The position numbers were made by a program, and so were the translations under genes. The notes beneath the pieces are model-generated. The model was not told the origin of the DNA, did not search any database, and saw nothing but the letters and a program-made list of their open reading frames with translations. Shown one piece after another: positions 9,693-20,800 of a stretch of 64,000 nt of DNA. Positions within the stretch are counted from its first letter, which is position 1, and each line of letters opens with the position of its first letter. The stretch comes from Saposhnikovia divaricata. Taxonomy: Eukaryota > Streptophyta > Magnoliopsida > Apiales > Apiaceae. The stretch lies in the NCBI GenBank assembly GCA_036435485.1, contig CM071596.1, positions 60,499,001 to 60,563,000 on the forward strand. The letters are read 5' to 3'.

Positions 9693-12600
9693 TGTAACAC
9701 CCTCACTAGCCAACATTAATAATATAAACTCCTATATTCAATTAAACATTAATATAGGGGAAATCTTAGAAATTTCGGCATGATGTAATCATAAACCGAA
9801 CTAACCACCTGCTCAAACAATTAAGTAGAACTAAAACAATCCACTTGCATAAGTTAATTTAAACCATAAGAAATAAAACCATGCCAACCCAGACCGCACA
9901 CAGGTCACTGTATGAAACAACTACCAATAGCTATTACAACCCAGAACTGAATCAAATAATATACAACCCATCAAATATAATAGCCTGACTACTAGTACGG
10001 ATGTAATGTGAAACAGGAATATGTGTACTACCCATCCAACCACCTCGACCCTCTGACTGCCTCGGTGACTACCCCAACCAGACGGGCCACTTCTTCTAGA
10101 CATCTTCTGGCTTAGCTGAGGAAACAGAATTAGCAAGCAAGTGAGCCAAATGCTCAGCAAGTATATATATATATATATACAATTAAAACATGAACAATTG
10201 AAATGTCTGCAAGATTGTCAAGAATTAACAATCAACAATATATATATAAGCTCAACTGAAAGTTCATCATTTGTCTGAATCAAAAACTAGAAGAGGATTG
10301 GACTATCATGCATTTTATAAATAAAACAATTATAAGGTTAGGCTGCTGATCAGTCACGCACTAACCCCGGACAAACGCACACAGCAATGTCCTTAATGGA
10401 TCCACGGCACACATTGGCCTTAATTATTTCTGACCACGAATCTGGTCCGACCCTTACGGTCCACATTTTTTTTTTTAAAAAACTAACAGTCCAATCCTAA
10501 CTAAACACCAGGTGTCGGAACAATCGACCACCTCAACTGCCAAACATCCTGAACACTTTCGTTCCAGGTTAACATCTCAAATCTCACCAAATAGAACAAG
10601 GTCGGGTAATCTCTGAATTAAATATCGACAAGTTCGATATGGCAAAAAGGGGTATTGACTTGAGTCAAGTCACAAAAAGGATTAACAAAAACGATATAGT
10701 CAACCTGGGGTATAACAATTGAATATTCATAATTAATGGAAATTATCAGAGCAATTATATCAAGGATAAATCAATTACATAAGAATCAAGTTATGATAAT
10801 CATAATTCGCTGGAAATATAAGTGAAGCGGTTTACTTGAAAGAGAGGTGGAACAATATGCTTGCAAGGGATATGGATGTAATCAATTCACTAAAATAATC
10901 AACAATTCAGTAGAATCAATTTGGGGTATAACCATTATGTATTCGCAATTTCGGGAAATTAACAGAACAATTATAGCAAGAGTAATTTAAATAAACATAT
11001 GAATCAGGTTTTTATAATCATAACTCATTTGAAAGGTAATTGAAGCAATTTACTTGCCTTAGCTAGACAATCACAGAATCCGAAGTGTCTTTACGTCCTC
11101 AGCTTTAGCCTTCCCTTTATCCACGGGATCTACACACAATATAACACTATTTTAGAATCCTGATTAATACTCGCTAATCAATATAAACATTCCACTAGTC
11201 TACCCCTGCGAATAGTCCCCTAATTGCATTTATATACTTATATAATAGCAATATATAAACCACGGATAGTAGCATTTAATCATATTGGCACATTAACACA
11301 TAATACATAGACTTTAAAATATGAAGCCCGACTCACAACTCGTGCAAATTGTATAATTATACATATTCATATCCAAGAAATGATGTTAATATATTTAGAA
11401 AAATTTTGACGGCATCCCCTTTATACGGGGGACTGCCAGTCGGGATACAGCCGACACAACCAACACAATTAACCTTGCAACATAACCACAATCCGATAAT
11501 CCATCCCGATCATATTACAAAACAATTTTATAAACTCAGAATTTAAAACAAGAAATAAAAATTATAATGTAGTTATTAAAATTTAATTTTGGCTCAGAAT
11601 AATCATCATCACCAATTTTATACCCTCGACTCAAATTAAATCACCGTCGAGGGGGCAAAATCCCGAGGGTACCCAAAATTAGGGTTTCCAACTCGGAATT
11701 CCACACTTACTATATTATTCGAACTGTAATCAAAATAAATCACAGATTGGTTCAACAGAGTACTGAATAAATTGATAATATTCGAAGCACACACAATTAA
11801 ACCAACAAAGTCATATCAATAATTCGAACTAACAGCCTTAATTAAGTGTATCCATCACGAAATTCAGTATGACTCGAACAAAATCACAGCCATATCTGAC
11901 TCGAACAAACACTGATAGTACCATGCTCGGCACAATTTACAGACATACAATTGAAAAATCTGCAAGTCACTGAAACTGAGTTGCAACATCCCATAAACTC
12001 GACTGCTTGAACACACGCAATTACACGCACACACGCACCGCTGTAACACACACATACTCACACTCACTAGACACACACACATCGGCACCACAACATATTT
12101 ACACAGCTTTAACAGAAATCAGAACAGGGGAATACGCACACACTCCCATCCATACACCAGTACACACATCCATACCCACTCGGTTCAATACTCCACACCA
12201 GTCTGTAGGCAACAAAAGAGATAGTGACTTAATTTATAGCTTGAATCTTCAAGAAAGACATGAACTGAGCTCACAAATTCGGCACACACAGAGGGAAGAA
12301 ACACAGGGGAAAGGAAAGAGTTTATGCAAGAGAGAGACAGATGAGAGGAGCGAGAGATTTAAAGAGAGATAGAGAGATTTTAAGGTAATGAGTCGAGAAG
12401 ACTCGAGAGATTTCGTGAGATATGGTCTGAACAAAGTAACTGAGCCCAATTAGGAAAGAAATCTAGGGATTTAAGTAGTTAGAATTTGGGGAAAAAGAAT
12501 CTAGAAACATTTTGTGAATTCTTTAAAGAAACTATAAATCAATTTGTAAAATCACAATTAAATACGAATGGATGACATATTTAATTTAAAATTTTAAAAA

Positions 12601-13062
12601 TGAAGAATATATAATTACAATCACCCACATATTTTTAAAATATTTTTAGGATTAAAAACGAATTAAATATGGATTTTACAAGATTAAATCCTTAAATTGG
12701 AAAATAATTCGTAAAATCATTTTAAAATCCTTGAAACCCAGAAATAATTCACCAAATATTTTTAAAAGTCATATAAACTAATAAAATCAATAATGAAGAA
12801 GATTTCAGGATTTCTGCTAATCCCGAAGATTTAATAAAATTCACAGAAGATAAATATAATGAAATTAAATAGGAAATAAATTCCAAAAATATAATTAAAA
12901 TAGTCGGGCTTACATAACACATATAAAATATCTATCTGACATCCAAATATTATTCCACAATATAATACTTCCTCAACCAATTCACACACCACATAATTTA
13001 TATTTAGTATAAAATAGATAACTTTTAATAATTAAATATTCTGAAATTTCTAAGGCGTTATA
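9693..13062 (-). repeat. 5' LTR of the Tekay-type element
   Basis: Second copy of the ~3.37-kb repeat, ending at GGCGTTATA and followed directly by the TTTAT target duplication at 13,063-13,067. As the 5' LTR it should carry the element's promoter for leftward transcription toward gag-pol. I did not identify a specific TATA box. Confidence 0.95.
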
Positions 13063-13265
13063 TTTATCACCAGCAATCCTTAAGGCAACCGCTTGCATTC
13101 CAGTACGTCCTACAACAGCGTTTACTGAATTCTACAGTAGCGAATCACATTATTTACTAACCGAACATAATATATTTCAGTCACTAAAAAAAGTTCTAAA
13201 TCATTACCTCGAAAGTGATACCAGACGCGCAGAAGTAGTCTGATAAGACGGTAACCGAAGCTGAT
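13063..13265 (-). pseudogene. Pectinesterase middle exons
   Basis: Continues the gene broken at 443. Bases 13,063-13,131 encode GRTGMQAVALRIAGDK up to the insertion point; the acceptor is TGTAG and the frame joins phase 0 to the next exon upstream. Bases 13,208-13,265 encode SASVTVLSDYFCASGITFE with donor GTAATG. Both match the conserved pectinesterase core (the F-C-A-x-x-I-T-F-E-N type segment and the GMQAVAL motif). The segment expected upstream (the YREKV...ISF...GTY region of the family) is not visible. Instead the DNA runs into an Ariadne fragment. A second open frame overlaps these exons but has no recognisable homology. Confidence 0.8.
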
Positions 13266-13456
13266 CTATATTACTTATTTTCATGCGCTTAGGTAAACCA
13301 TCACTCCCGTCGTAAAATTTATGAGAGCTAGAAGACGTCTGACAAGGTCTTGCCACACATCTCCTTGTCAAAACTATTTATTAATGCAGATACGTTATAC
13401 AAGGTTTATGCAGACAACTGAAAAGGCTTAATTGAATAAAGAAATGAGTCCAATAA

Positions 13457-14351
13457 TCATACTAGTTTCATCAGAGCATTTAATTCACTGGAAATCTTCG
13501 ATGCACGCTCCACACCGTACGACCTATAAGGAGCTATAATATGAATTGCTTGATGCAGTGCCCCTAAGAATTCATTATCAATACACTCATACCTGTAGTC
13601 AATACAAACTTAGAAATCATCAGCTGGTCAAACTTCTAGAGAATGCTTCAAATATATGAGGATAGCAAACAATAACTACTTTTTGAGCTAGACTTGCATC
13701 AAAACAGACAAAATGAGTACTTGTTCAATGGTCGAGATTTAATATAAACTTTTGTCATACACAACTTATTGTGCTATTCTGGCACTATCTATCTAGATTA
13801 TGAAACAGTAAGTCAAATAATAAACTTAAATTAACTATTGTCAGGAAAAAAAACTAAAAAAAAAAAAAAAGAAAGCATAATCCATTCTCACAATTGTCTG
13901 CAGCACTTGTCAGCAATACTAGACAAGTCAATGATCCTAATTTTGGTTTCCGCAAACTTATTCTCATCATACTCATGAAATGGAAGCTCCAGTGACATGG
14001 AGAGTTGCTCAACAATTAACTCAAGCTGCTCCTGTTGGTTCTCAAACAAGTTCTGCTTCATTTCCCTGACATTCTTCGGCTTTTCATCCTTCAGCAGTCC
14101 ATTACCAAACATGTAATAACCCAAAGGATAGGAATATGAGAGAATCCGCCTTGATCTGAAGAGTCTATAAAGGCCGATATTTAACCACGCGAAACATGTC
14201 GCCTTTGTTTTCTTTGCTGCTAGATGTGATATCTTATTCTGGGTTATTTTTTTCAGCTTAGATTCAGCTTCTAGAGAGTCAATATGAGCTTTAAAATGAT
14301 TGTGATAGTGAATATAGCGCAAAAGTTCTGTCCTTGCTTGTTCAGTACCTA
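13457..14351 (-). pseudogene. C-terminal fragment of an Ariadne-type RBR E3 ubiquitin ligase
   Basis: Two minus-strand exons. Bases 13,892-14,351 encode the helical Ariadne domain (TEQARTELLRYIHYHNHF, AWLNIGLYRLFRSRRIL, SYSYPLGYYMF, ENQQEQLELIVEQLS) and end at donor GTGAGA. Bases 13,457-13,592 encode YECIDNEFLGALHQAIH then IIAPYRSYGVERASKISSEL and a stop at 13,457-13,459. In intact Ariadne proteins this domain follows RING1-IBR-RING2 and restrains the ligase. None of the RING, IBR or UBA-like N-terminal portions is visible, so this is a gene fragment. It lies between pectinesterase exons on the same strand. Confidence 0.75.
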
Positions 14352-14555
14352 CTGCATGGTAATTATCTTTGTATCGCACACAAATAATATTGTGCAGTTA
14401 CATAAGAAAACAACGATTACATCTTGCAACAAAAGCATATATTTTAACTTTCACCACACACAACTCACACGTCCCTATTTTTTTGCCCATCTGCAAACTT
14501 TGTACAAAATTGCACTAATTTAGCAGAAAAACTGAATTTCGGCCTCTCTATCTCC

Positions 14556-14563
<8 letters not shown>

Positions 14564-14597
<34 letters not shown>
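14564..14597. repeat. (CA)n microsatellite
   Basis: About 34 bases of CA dinucleotide following a short CT run, between the Ariadne fragment and a pectinesterase exon. Confidence 0.9.
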
Positions 14598-14601
<4 letters not shown>

Positions 14602-14611
14602 CACAGGGTAC

Positions 14612-14916
14612 CTATAATCCCAGGAAGCACATAAATCTTAACTCTCTGAGAATTAGACTCAGGAACCATATCGATAGCACCCTGCACAGTAACTGAATCA
14701 CCTCTACCATTTCCATCAACCACAATAAACCGATTTCGATTTTGACCACCTTGATCCTCTAATGCAAAAAAATCCCACTTACGATCATACATTCTTTTCA
14801 TCCTCCAACTCACCATCATGTTCGTCTAATTTCATATCATCCCAAGTACGGGATTTGAACTCATCCATTCTTTCAGTTAGTGTGGTAATTTGTTCCGAGA
14901 GTTGAGTTATTACACC
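14612..14916 (-). pseudogene. Pectinesterase N-terminal exon with frameshift
   Basis: The 3' part of the exon (left side) encodes RFIVVDGNGRGDSVTVQGA, IDMVPESNSQRVKIYVLPGI, matching the start of the mature catalytic domain of plant pectinesterases, and ends at donor GTACCC near 14,611. Farther upstream a second frame reads TWDDMKLDEHDGELEDEKN then stops, and could be the pre-domain segment, so one frameshift appears to separate them. A TTACAG acceptor borders the exon at about 14,917. No signal peptide is visible, though the enzyme family is secreted. Confidence 0.7.
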
Positions 14917-14919
14917 CTG

Positions 14920-15209
14920 TAACAATCAAAAGTACAGGCTCATGAGCAAGGTTGATAATGTGAACCCAAAAGAAAGGAACATGCACTGGAAGATTCTTGG
15001 GAACAAGTAGCATTAAAAGTGGGTTATGCGTAACAGCAAAGGTTTGAGTATCTGATTATGCAAGCAGCAATATGTATTGAGAAGAATACCCAAGTGTTCT
15101 CGGTAAGACCATACAGATGAATACCCAACATCTTTGTTATGCTTTGATTCTACTACAGAAACAGTTCTACAAAGCTTAAATAAAAAACTTAAATATGCAA
15201 AAATCATGA
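14920..15209. other. Gap without gene
   Basis: AT-rich sequence, probably intronic to the pectinesterase locus. Nothing recognisable. Confidence 0.5.
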
Positions 15210-15790
15210 TTCTACTACAGATTCTATTACAGAACCACAATTTATACCTATTTATTTAATGCCTATTTATAGAAGCACAACTTTACAAATTTTGGTTATA
15301 TTACAAAACCTTTATTTTAAAATAATAATAAGAATTAAATAAATTCAAACATGCTTCTACTCTAAAACAACACAATTTATACGTATTTATTTAAGCCTAT
15401 TCATAGAAGCACAACTTCATAAATTTTGGTTCTATTACAGAACCTTAATTTTAAAACAAAAATGACCATTAAAATAAATTCAAACATGCTTTTACTCCGG
15501 AACAACAATGTAACAAAAATTTGGTTCTGTTACAGAACCACAATTTATACATATTTATTTAATGCCTATTTATAGAAGCATAACTTCAAAAAATATGGTT
15601 CTATTGCATAACCTTAATTTTAAAACAAAAATAAACATTGAATAAATTCAAACATGCTTCTAGTCTAGAACAACAACGTAACAAAATTTGGTGCTACTAC
15701 AGAATCATAATTTATACCTATTAATTTAATGCCTATTTTTAGAAGCACGAGTTCACAAATTTTGGTTCTATTACAAAACCTTACTTTTAA
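15210..15790. repeat. Imperfect tandem repeat, unit about 168 bp, three to four copies
   Basis: The motif family GGTTCTATTACAGAACC ... AATTTATACCTATTTATTTAA ... AGAAGCACAACTT ... TTCAAACATGCTTCTA recurs. The AATTTATAC landmark is near 15,238, 15,372, 15,541 and 15,709, giving spacings of about 134, 169 and 168 bases (the first unit is shortened). The repeats contain the small palindromic segment GGTTCTNTTACAGAACC. Confidence 0.85.
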
Positions 15791-15971
15791 ATTATGTATG
15801 AATAGAATCGGATATACTAAATTGATTCTATCTTAGTAACACATATGCATGTAGAATCAGATCTAAGCAAATCGAAATCGTACAAAATATATACACACAA
15901 ACAAGCTCATGATAATAAAAAAAAATTGATGAAAACTAAATTGAAATCAGAGAATCAATGTTGATTTTTAC

Positions 15972-15999
15972 CTTTCCCAACATTTTCTGATCGATCCAT
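15972..15999 (-). other. Possible first coding exon of a minus-strand gene
   Basis: An ATG at 15,999 gives MDRSENVGK followed by a GTAAAA donor, with a CT-rich leader upstream (16,036-16,110). It could be the first exon of the gene whose next exon is at 14,612-14,916, but the frames do not join cleanly and no signal peptide is encoded. Weak call. Confidence 0.25.
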
Positions 16000-16035
16000 G
16001 CTTGCAATAATCTTTAAAGAAGCTCGAGATAATCT

Positions 16036-16055
16036 TTCCTTCTCTCTGGCTGTCT

Positions 16056-16096
<41 letters not shown>

Positions 16097-16110
16097 TCTC
16101 TCTCTCTCTC
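16036..16110. repeat. (CT)n-rich tract
   Basis: Long CT/CTCTCC run. On the minus strand it is a GA tract directly upstream of the candidate start codon at 15,999, a common position for GA/CT-rich 5' leaders in plants. Confidence 0.8.
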
Positions 16111-16289
16111 CTGTATTGATTGTATTGCGTGTATTATGTGTGTATTACTGTTGTAATAATTTTGATTTTTAATTGTTTTATTTAATTAAATCACAGCCGT
16201 TAGCTGATTAATGGTTAGATGACGGGTCTCCACGGTACTCTATATAACATGGGTCTCTCTAGAGTGTGACTATATATATATATATATAT

Positions 16290-16506
16290 ATTGGATTTTT
16301 TTTAGGATTACGGGTTCGAATCGGGTTTGGATTGGATTTTGGATTTCGGGTCGGGCTTCGATTCGAAATGCCTAATATCCAAATCCAAATCCAAACTTTT
16401 TCGGGTTTTAAAAATGAATCCAAATTCAAAATATTGGGTTCGGTAAAATTCATTCGGGTCGAAATGAATCGGATATCCATCGGATCGGATTTTTTTGCCG
16501 TCCCTA
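16290..16506. repeat. Fragment of CGGGTT-repeat MITE
   Basis: Made of GGGTTCG, GGATTTGG and their complements, ending GCCGTCCCTA, very like the complete element at 60,606-61,351 whose terminus is GCCATCCCTA. The opposite end is missing and is replaced by a (TA)n run at about 16,270-16,290. Confidence 0.65.
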
Positions 16507-16753
16507 ATTTTAATTGTTAAAAGAGTACGAATTTGCCAAGTACTGTTCTTCTTGAGAATGGAGATCAGATTCACAAGAGTTTTTTTTTACTCCCCTTGAA
16601 TACTCAGCAAACATCTTCCTGCCCAAATAATAGTATGGTATATAGTAAGATTAAACTCTCTCTGTCACACTTACAAACCAATATAAAGAAAGGCTGATCG
16701 ATCGTACTAACTACTAACTATAAAGACGGAGTTAAACTGGAGCCATCAAACTG

Positions 16754-17120
16754 TTTTTTTTTTTGCCAGAAATATAAAGGTTTTCATTAAATCAACAACA
16801 AATACACCGTCGGGACAAACCCCCAACTGGCGCTACAACCAGGTTGAAAAAACAGAGACAAGCTAAAACACTTAGCTGGTTTGTTTCCTGACTGTTTGAC
16901 AATACAGAACTGAAAAATTCTGTTAAATGAGAATGCAATCAAAGACAACCCAATAAATCTAAATTGCACACACATCTCTGAATACAGTAATATCACAATT
17001 GACCTTAACACGTAAAAACAATTGGTAGTCCATTGTTCGGATGGAGCACCCCAGCTATCTACTTGCCGGTATCCAGCTATAGACTTGCCGTAAGTGAAGA
17101 CTCCCTAAGGTTGAACATTC
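16754..17120 (-). mobile_element. LINE 3'-end remnant
   Basis: Reads leftward into a poly(A) tail (poly-T on the plus strand at about 16,754-16,763). The minus strand encodes a broken RNase H-like opening (VKVNCDITVF) and a terminal LGVCPDGV-like segment. A similar terminal block (plus-strand CGGACAAACCCC) occurs at 61,771-61,980. Plant L1-type LINEs carry an RNase H domain at the end of ORF2. Heavily degenerate. Confidence 0.45.
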
Positions 17121-17458
17121 TCCTGTTGTGAAAGGTGAGCTTTTGCAATAACTATTAATGCTACAGTTTTGATGCGGGCTTTCCAGATCTCTCGAGACAT
17201 CAAATTAAACATCCTCGGAGGACGGGCATAACAAAACCAAAACAATAATAACTGAAGACGATAACAATCACACATAAGACGATACACACGCCAAGAGGCG
17301 AGACGAAAAACCCAACAAAGATGAGTTTTCAATGCACAAACTAGCTCAAGATCGGACCAGATCTGAGAAAATTCGAAAGAATTTTCGGAGCTTTATTGAA
17401 TGAAAAACTGAGGTAATTGAATAGAAGAGAAAAGGGAACGAAAATGAAAGAAAGAAGA

Positions 17459-17545
17459 GCAGGGGGCGGTGGAGGGGGGCGGGTGGCGGGGGGCGGGGGG
17501 CGGCGAAGGCGACGGGGAGGGGGAGGGGAGGGGGGACGGGGGTCG
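17459..17545 (+). repeat. Very G-rich low-complexity tract
   Basis: About 85 bases of G-runs (GGGGGGCGGG, GGGGAGGGGGAGGGG) with at least eight runs of three or more G. It is strikingly different from the AT-rich surroundings and could fold as a G-quadruplex. It lies about 270 bases beyond the stop codon of the PWP1 gene. Confidence 0.85.
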
Positions 17546-17816
17546 ACTCTCAAAATAGGTATATCAGATGTTTTGTTTTAGAATTCTGGAGTGTTCATCA
17601 AACTGTTTTAAAAATAAAAGGTGAGCAACCAAAGTGTTGAAAAAACAAAGTGGCCACCAAAGTGTCAAAAAATTAAAATCAGTACACACTGCAGTTTACT
17701 CTTAATTACTTGAAACCGGAATCTCACCAAATAAAGCTACTGCGAAGTTTCTGTGGATCAGTATCACAGATACCAAGTTTTAATTATAATTAAGATTAAT
17801 TGAACTATTGTTGCAG

Positions 17817-20800
17817 TTAATAGATACTATAATTCTGATTGCACTGCTTCCCGTGTTTCCGAGAGATCCAGGCATCAGATGTATCCCATACCTGCAAATA
17901 TTGTGAACAGATTAAAAATATAGTAAAAGGAGCCTGATAAAAACATAATAATAATTAAATGGGTCTATAAGATGTACAAATGGTTTACAGCGTTTGCCAA
18001 CTCACTTCCAAATTTCCTTTAGAACCTCCTACAGCCAGCAAATAAGGGGAATCTTTCGAAAAAGATATCGAAAATACGGCTCCCTGGTAATAATAAGTAG
18101 AAAAGAGAGTGAGAACCAACAGGCAGATGACTGATGACTAAGATAAATAATATTATATGGATACAACTAGTTGCTCAAGCAAACATAATATGGTATGTTT
18201 CGCTAATTCATGCCCTTGTTGATAATCGAAAAGATTCAGTGATAAAGATTGACGTACAGCTTTAGGATTCTTGGATGCAACGCATGAAGGCTGATCATTT
18301 GATAGATCCCATAATTTCACCTACAGCAACAATAAAGGACCTGTAAGTACAAAGAAACTACTTGGTAGTGCGAAATATATAATTATATGGACAAGGACTT
18401 GCCATCTTATCTGTAGAACCAGTTGCAAGAAGCTACGAGAAAAATGTACAAGCAAGTTAGTAAAGCAAATAAACAGTAATTTAGCAAATAAGTAAATAAT
18501 AAGTTAAAATATAAGGTTCCAGTGAGGCAAGTTATGTACATTTCGTATTGAAGGACTATAGGAAATAGAGGAAACAGCTTTGTCATGTGCCTTGAGTGTA
18601 AAACTTGGCTTCGGCGAAGGCGATGACTCGGCTCCCCGTGTATCAAAACCAGCAACTATACCATTTTCAAGACTGACCTAAAAATGCGATAAAGGATGCC
18701 GGTTAATGTCATATGCCTCTACAAGCGACAACCCACTTGCATACAGAAAAAAGCAATAGTGGCTTTTCTTATTCAAGATAAAAGGCAGAAATGAACTCTA
18801 AACTTCAGGTATAAAATTTAAATAAGATCACAAACCACAAAAGAGTGCTCGGTGTGGGGATCCCATGCCAAGCTCTCGACGTCAGCATTAACTGACCACT
18901 TGATTTTAGTATGCTCTGGTGTTCTTACATCTTTCTACAATGCAGAACATAAAACAAAAATATTAAGCAGAGGAATCTTCTCAGGCGTGACAGAAAAATA
19001 TATATTTGGTAAAACAACAGCTGTATGAGTCAACATTGAATTGCCGGTAGCAGGACATTTTTTACCATAACCACGGAATGATCGAAAGATCCACTGAGAA
19101 GAATATTAGGACTTTTGTCAGCAGTAGATTGTTCCCATGCAACTGCTTGAACCTGAGGCACATAGGAATGCAGAAGAACAAACATAAGAAAGATGGATTT
19201 CATCATTATAGTAACAGCCAATCAGGCTAGAGCAGCTACAGAGGTATCTAAATTTTATAGTTGGCTACAGGACTTCACAAGCATCCTTCAAAAATGTCCA
19301 AGACATTTTACTTTGATGACTTGTACAGACTGAGTTCTATTGCCACATGTGAAATCAAAAAAATATCTAAAAGAAAATGAAACCAATACCGGGATATGAA
19401 TCCACAAGATTCTGTGTCCCGGTGTGTGCAATTACAATATTCAAGTGAAGCACATATCTGAGACAAAACCTATTTAATTGAGTTCTTACTACTCTCTAAC
19501 GTTTGTCAAAGAGGAAAGTATTGCAAAAAAAACAGTGATAGTACTGAAATCTACATGAAGATAAATATGACATTTCAGTGCTGCATGTCATTAATAGTCC
19601 AAGCTGAGACATATCTTTTAATCCAGAAGAAACAGAAAAAGAAAATATTTTTTAACAGAAACAGTTTCAGTGTCGAAATTTAACGTTTTAAATATGCTGC
19701 AGGATAGTATTTTAGCAAATCAGACACCTACAATAGTTCTGCATTTCTTTTACTGACTTCTTGGACTAGTTTGGTTTTGTACAATGGGAATGTTATTTTT
19801 AGGGGTGCTGATTATTGCAGAATTGCTTCAAGCAGGACTTGTGTTTTGACCAGGCTGTGAATACACAAACATCACACCCCATTTTGGCGTCCACCCAATT
19901 ATCTATTACTCTTTTATGGTTTTATTGAAAAGCGCCCAAACAATAGAACTGCAAGATGAACTCCCAATCCCTCTATATTCCCCATTCACAAATCACCCCA
20001 CATATCCATCTCCATCCACCTGTCATCATCTCTCACCCTCAGATTCGTAATTAAAAGGAAACTATTGCTTTGTATATCCCTTTCAATTATCTGTCAGTTC
20101 TCCCCTTCTTGTCGTCAAATTAAACTTCATTTCGCATCTCTTTTTGCTTCATTTTATACATTAAAGGACAAAAAACATGGCATTCTTCGCCCATGTGGAT
20201 ATTTTAGAGCATTCCATATAGCCAAAAAGGTAAAGCTCAAGAGACTCGATGGAACCTAATCTAGATCAAGATGGGCCACAGTATATATGACTGGAGGCCA
20301 GAGTTCAAGCATATTGCATATCACATATGCAACTTCTGCCAGTGGTATATACTTATCATATATCATATGATGCATCCAGTACATACAAAAAGTATACATA
20401 CAAGGAGTATGGCATAATACTCGCCTTATCTGTATGGTGTTCCATAGTTATATTGCATTCTCCAGTTGCCACGTCCCAAATCTTAACTAAATTGTCAGCA
20501 CTAGCACTGGCAAGTAAATTCCTGTATTCAAACAAAAGAAGTGTGTTAAAATTAATGTTAACACCTCATCTAAACCTGAAATTAAATTCCCTAGACCTGT
20601 TGTTCCAAGCAAGACCAAGAACTGAATCTGTATGGCTGCCCTTTTTGTATTTGATAGATCTCTAAACAGAAAGAAACAAAGTTTACAATATCAACATGGT
20701 TAACAAAGTTATTCTGGAGGTGGAATAACAAGAAGATATTGCAACTCAAATTGTTGCAAGAAACACAATAACAATGTGATATGAATAAACAGATTTTTCT

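Larger units (their letters stand above)
444..13062 (-). mobile_element. Complete Ty3/gypsy LTR retrotransposon, Tekay/Del-type chromovirus
   Basis: A full-length element of about 12.6 kb on the minus strand. It is bounded by direct repeats of 3,368 and 3,370 bp and flanked by the 5-bp target duplication TTTAT (439-443 and 13,063-13,067). The initiator-Met-tRNA primer site lies at 9,677-9,690 beside the right-hand (5') LTR, and a purine tract lies beside the left-hand (3') LTR. One uninterrupted gag-pol frame is present. Very long LTRs and a C-terminal chromodomain-like tail fit the Tekay (Del) clade of chromoviruses. I counted only about eight substitutions between the LTRs, which indicates a very recent insertion. 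It lies inside a pectinesterase exon, in the same orientation as that gene. Confidence 0.95.

Noticed and set aside
13208..13370. Alternative minus-strand frame (KFYDGSDGLPKRMKISN) overlapping pectinesterase exons
   Set aside because: Open but without recognisable homology, whereas the other frame matches the pectinesterase core with good splice sites.
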